From an uncultured Bacteroidota bacterium (lineage in GTDB: Bacteria > Bacteroidota > Bacteroidia > UKL13-3), in the NCBI GenBank assembly GCA_903907885.1, contig CAIVPY010000090.1:1-9768 (forward strand): DNA of 9,768 bases, given 5' to 3'. Of the stretch, positions 7,595 through 9,768 are shown in pieces (position 1 is the stretch's first letter; every line of letters begins with the position of its first letter). A program made the translations under genes and the position numbers. The notes beneath the pieces were generated by a model. That model had not been told where the DNA came from and searched no databases. It worked only from the letters and a program-made list of their open reading frames with translations.

Positions 7595-9136
7595 TTAGCT
7601 GAGTTTTAACTTACGTTTAAGACCTTTTAGTTCCTTATCGTTTAGATGTCTCCAATGACCTCTGTCTAATCCACTTCGGGTTATATCTGCATAGGCAACC
7701 CTATCTAATTTATCTACTACATATCCCATGGCTTCGAAAATGCGATGAATAATACGATTACGTCCGCTATGAATTTCAATACCCACTACAGTTTTATCAT
7801 TTGGATTTGGGATTGCAACACCATCTGGTTGTATATGTCCATCTTCCAAATCAACTCCATTATTAACCAAATTAAACAAATCTGTTTTTTTGAAAGCTTT
7901 GTTCAATGTGGCTTTATATACTTTTTTTACTTCGTATTTTGGGTGCATCAATCTTTGGGCTAACTCTCCATCGTTGGTAAGAAGCAAAACGCCAGTAGTA
8001 TTTCTATCTAATCTGCCAACTGGATAAATACGTTCTTTCATTTGACCTTCAAAAATATCCATAACCGTATTTCTACCTTCTGGGTCGTCATTGGTGGTGA
8101 TAGCATCTTTTGGTTTATTTAATAAAATATACACTTTTTGTTCAACTGAAAGTCTTTGACCGTTATATCTTACATCGTCAGTTGGTTCTACTTTATAGCC
8201 CATTTCGGTAATTACTTTACCGTTTACTGAAACCAAACCAGCTCCAATTAAATCATCTGCTTCACGTCTGGATGCCACACCAGCATTACTTAAATATCGA
8301 TTAAGCCTTAACTCTCCACCCAAGCTCAAATCTTCTTTTTCTGTTCTTTTGCTTTTATCGTTTTTTACTTCTCTATCTTTCCCCTTCGACTCACGTTTGT
8401 CATCATACTTACTTGTACGCGGTTTTGTATCTTTAGAATCGAATTTTGAAGTTCTGGTAGCTTTAGTAAAAGGTCTGTCTGAAAACGATTTTTTGTCATC
8501 ATCAGCAGCTCGGCTAAATTTACTTCTTGATGCAGGCTTGTCATCACGTTTGGCAAATTTACCTCTATCGGCAGCAGCAGGCTTTCTGTATTTACTCTCT
8601 CCAGACGAATCAGTATCATCAAATCTTGATGGCTTATCCTCTCTTTTTGCAAATCTTAGTTTGCCTTCGCTAAGCGATTTGCCATATTTTCTACTACCCC
8701 CTTTGTCTTTATCTTCAAATTTGGTAAAACTAGTCCTTGTACTCTCAGACTTAGCTCCTCGGCTATAGGTCGATTTTTTTTCTCTATCAGCACCAAATCT
8801 TGGTTTATCATCACTTTTAGAGAATCTGCCTCTTTCAGTTGCAGGTTTTTTGAATCTTTTTTCACTTGATGAATCTTTATCATCAAATTTAGATGTTCTG
8901 GTTTTTGGTCTGTCGCTATCAAATGATTTTGTACGACTTACTGGCTTCTTAAATTCTCTTTCAGCTCCAAAATCTCCACTATCAGACTTCTTAAATCGGC
9001 TGCTGCCGCTTGTTTTTTTTGCAGGTGTTCGTTTGCCAAAACGGCTTGAAGGTGCTGAAGATTTGCTACTGTTTGCACGAGGTTGCCTAGGTGCTTCTGA
9101 GCCAAATTTTCCCTTATTGTTATTTTTTCGTTGCAT
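7595..9136 (-). CDS. rluB: RluB-type 23S rRNA pseudouridine synthase with long disordered N-terminal extension
   Basis: The protein has 513 residues from the ATG at 9136. An upstream in-frame ATG at 9163 would add nine residues, but a good promoter lies inside that stretch, so I prefer 9136. The C-terminal half is a normal RsuA/RluB-family enzyme. An S4 RNA-binding domain lies at about 275-322, followed by the catalytic domain with GRLDRNTTG (374-382; nucleophile Asp377), LTNDGE and LAQRLMHP. The last of these favours RluB, the 23S rRNA uridine isomerase acting near the peptidyl-transferase centre, over RsuA. Residues 1 to about 270 are low-complexity and rich in Lys, Arg, Ser and Asp, with degenerate repeats. 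No hydrophobic core is visible there, so it is probably disordered and RNA-binding. Such tails occur on other Bacteroidota RluB-like proteins; the length here is large against the roughly 240-290 residues of a minimal family member. Confidence 0.88.
   Translation of the reverse strand: MQRKNNNKGKFGSEAPRQPRANSSKSSAPSSRFGKRTPAKKTSGSSRFKKSDSGDFGAEREFKKPVSRTKSFDSDRPKTRTSKFDDKDSSSEKRFKKPATERGRFSKSDDKPRFGADREKKSTYSRGAKSESTRTSFTKFEDKDKGGSRKYGKSLSEGKLRFAKREDKPSRFDDTDSSGESKYRKPAAADRGKFAKRDDKPASRSKFSRAADDDKKSFSDRPFTKATRTSKFDSKDTKPRTSKYDDKRESKGKDREVKNDKSKRTEKEDLSLGGELRLNRYLSNAGVASRREADDLIGAGLVSVNGKVITEMGYKVEPTDDVRYNGQRLSVEQKVYILLNKPKDAITTNDDPEGRNTVMDIFEGQMKERIYPVGRLDRNTTGVLLLTNDGELAQRLMHPKYEVKKVYKATLNKAFKKTDLFNLVNNGVDLEDGHIQPDGVAIPNPNDKTVVGIEIHSGRNRIIHRIFEAMGYVVDKLDRVAYADITRSGLDRGHWRHLNDKELKGLKRKLKLS
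8327..9136 (-). repeat. Degenerate protein repeats in the N-terminal extension of the pseudouridine synthase
   Basis: Recurring pieces (numbered from the 9136 start) are SKFDDKD (82-88), TKFEDKD (138-144) and SKFDSKD (230-236); FKKPATERGRF (95-105) and YRKPAAADRGKF (183-194); KSDDKP (107-112), KREDKP (164-169) and KRDDKP (196-201); and FGAERE (56-61) and FGADRE (114-119). Their order suggests a unit of roughly 40-60 residues that has been duplicated and has diverged. The copies differ enough at DNA level that slippage is probably not recent. Several long open frames on either strand here are by-products of this composition. Confidence 0.6.
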
Positions 9137-9160
9137 AATACTTGCAACAAAGGTACTTTG
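9131..9160 (+). promoter_or_regulatory. Candidate promoter of the DUF2459 gene, interlocked with the rluB-like promoter
   Basis: TTG (9131-9133) is followed after 20 bases by TACTTTG (9154-9160), which has one base fewer than TAnnTTTG between TA and TTTG. It ends 31 bp before the ATG at 9192. Its CTTTG is the right arm of the palindrome CAAAG-GTA-CTTTG (9148-9160), whose left arm is the -7 element of the opposite promoter. Confidence 0.4.
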
Positions 9161-9176
9161 CATTTTTGTAAATCAA
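9148..9176 (-). promoter_or_regulatory. Promoter of the rluB-like gene
   Basis: Read on the minus strand, TTG (9174-9176) is followed by an 18-base spacer and TACCTTTG (9148-9155), a perfect TAnnTTTG -7 element. This is the best promoter match in the window. It ends 11 bp before the ATG at 9136, giving a leader of only a few bases, and it excludes the ATG at 9163 as a start for transcripts made from it. Confidence 0.6.
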
Positions 9177-9191
9177 TAATATAAGTTTAAG

Positions 9192-9768
9192 ATGTCTAAT
9201 CTACCTTCTCATATACGCATTGTTCAAATTATTGTAAAGAGTATTGTAGGCCTTATTTCCCTAGGTCTTTTCTATTTTTTGCTCTGCTTAATATTGCCAT
9301 TAATGACTGTTAATAACGATAGATTGATTAAAACAACGGGTATTTTGATGTATGTAGGTGGCGATGGTATGCATACTGATATTATAGTTCCTGTTAAAAA
9401 TGAAATATGCAATTGGGACGATTATATTAACAACCAAGACTTTGGCGGAGAATTGAATATGGCCGAGTTTATAAGTTTTGGCTTTGCCGAAAAGGATTTT
9501 TATTTACGAAATCGTAGTTGGCAGGTAATAAATTATGGAACTGCTCTAAAAGCAGGGCTTGGTATTGGTTCAAGTATTATGCATGTGGGAGTAGAGGGCG
9601 AATACCCATTTAAAAGAAGATTTTGCCGAAAAATATATCTTAGTAAGGAACAATACTCTAAACTTGTTTCATTTATAAAATCAAGTTTTACACAAAATGA
9701 CGGCACCAAACTAAATCCCTTGCCAATCGCCTCATACCGAAATGCTGAGAAGATTTATAACTCTTCCA
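9192..9768 (+). CDS. DUF2459/TIGR02117 family protein, N-terminal part (3' end outside window)
   Basis: The frame is open from the ATG at 9192 to the right edge, giving 192 complete codons without a stop. I translated this by hand. A hydrophobic segment at about residues 10-37 is a probable membrane anchor or uncleaved signal, leaving the rest outside the cytoplasmic membrane. The hallmark is GGDGMHTDIIVPV (56-68), which matches the HTD-containing motif of the DUF2459/TIGR02117 family (sometimes labelled urease-associated because some copies lie near urease genes). Family proteins are usually around 220-230 residues, so only about 30-40 residues should be missing. The function is not established; the conserved His and Asp and a Cys expected soon after the present end hint at a hydrolase or peptidase-like site, but that is inference. 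It diverges from the pseudouridine synthase gene, 55 bp from that gene's preferred start. No urease genes are visible here. Confidence 0.82.
   Translation, partial: MSNLPSHIRIVQIIVKSIVGLISLGLFYFLLCLILPLMTVNNDRLIKTTGILMYVGGDGMHTDIIVPVKNEICNWDDYINNQDFGGELNMAEFISFGFAEKDFYLRNRSWQVINYGTALKAGLGIGSSIMHVGVEGEYPFKRRFCRKIYLSKEQYSKLVSFIKSSFTQNDGTKLNPLPIASYRNAEKIYNSS

Noticed and set aside
8349..8768. Open frame of 139 codons on the plus strand, antisense to the pseudouridine synthase tail (a similar one at 8850-9179)
   Set aside because: It is a by-product of the Lys/Arg/Ser/Asp-rich sense composition, which reads as Leu/Ser-rich antisense without stops. It has no promoter or family resemblance.
1..9768. 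Search by eye for defence systems, CRISPR, toxin-antitoxin pairs, IS elements or prophage genes
   Set aside because: All eight genes belong to recognisable housekeeping, transport, envelope or metabolic families. I saw no transposase, repeat-spacer array or small paired ORFs.

Overview
The window looks like a chromosomal segment from a low-GC member of the Bacteroidota. Three things point there. Every protein family here is typical of that phylum. Shine-Dalgarno-like leaders are essentially absent. Several genes are preceded by sequences resembling the Bacteroidota promoter (a TTG/TTTG -33 element and a TAnnTTTG -7 element, sometimes with TTCG in place of TTTG). I cannot place it below phylum level. 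I see no mobile element, tRNA, rRNA, CRISPR array or prophage gene.

Layout from left to right. Positions 1-1033 (+) hold the 3' end of a serine beta-lactamase-family hydrolase and, 11 bp later, a small alpha/beta hydrolase. Converging on them and overlapping by 4 bp is a membrane-anchored family 2 glycosyltransferase of the GtrB/ArnC type (1030-1998, -). Diverging from it is a two-gene operon (2109-4259, +) of a soluble DPM1-like glycosyltransferase and a multi-spanning GT39/PMT-like glycosyltransferase. Then come an acetyl-CoA hydrolase/CoA-transferase with its own promoter (4423-5697, +), an MsbA-type ABC exporter (5701-7524, -) converging on it with a 3 bp gap, an RluB-type rRNA pseudouridine synthase with a very long disordered N-terminal extension (7595-9136, -), and the start of a DUF2459/TIGR02117 family membrane-anchored protein that runs off the right edge (9192-9768, +).

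How the genes fit together. The three glycosyltransferases are the only clear functional group. The two GT2 enzymes are predicted to load a sugar onto a polyprenyl phosphate on the cytoplasmic face, and the GT39-like protein is the type of enzyme that uses such a lipid-linked sugar on the periplasmic side. The remaining genes look like ordinary housekeeping or metabolic neighbours.

The most interesting features are regulatory. At 9131-9176 the divergent rluB-like and DUF2459 genes appear to share interlocking promoters whose -7 elements form the two arms of one palindrome (CAAAG-GTA-CTTTG). That promoter also implies the pseudouridine synthase starts at 9136 rather than at the upstream ATG at 9163. 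Both convergent gene pairs are joined by an AAGATT...AATCTT inverted repeat lying on the stop codons. I found no convincing novel defence or other exotic system.
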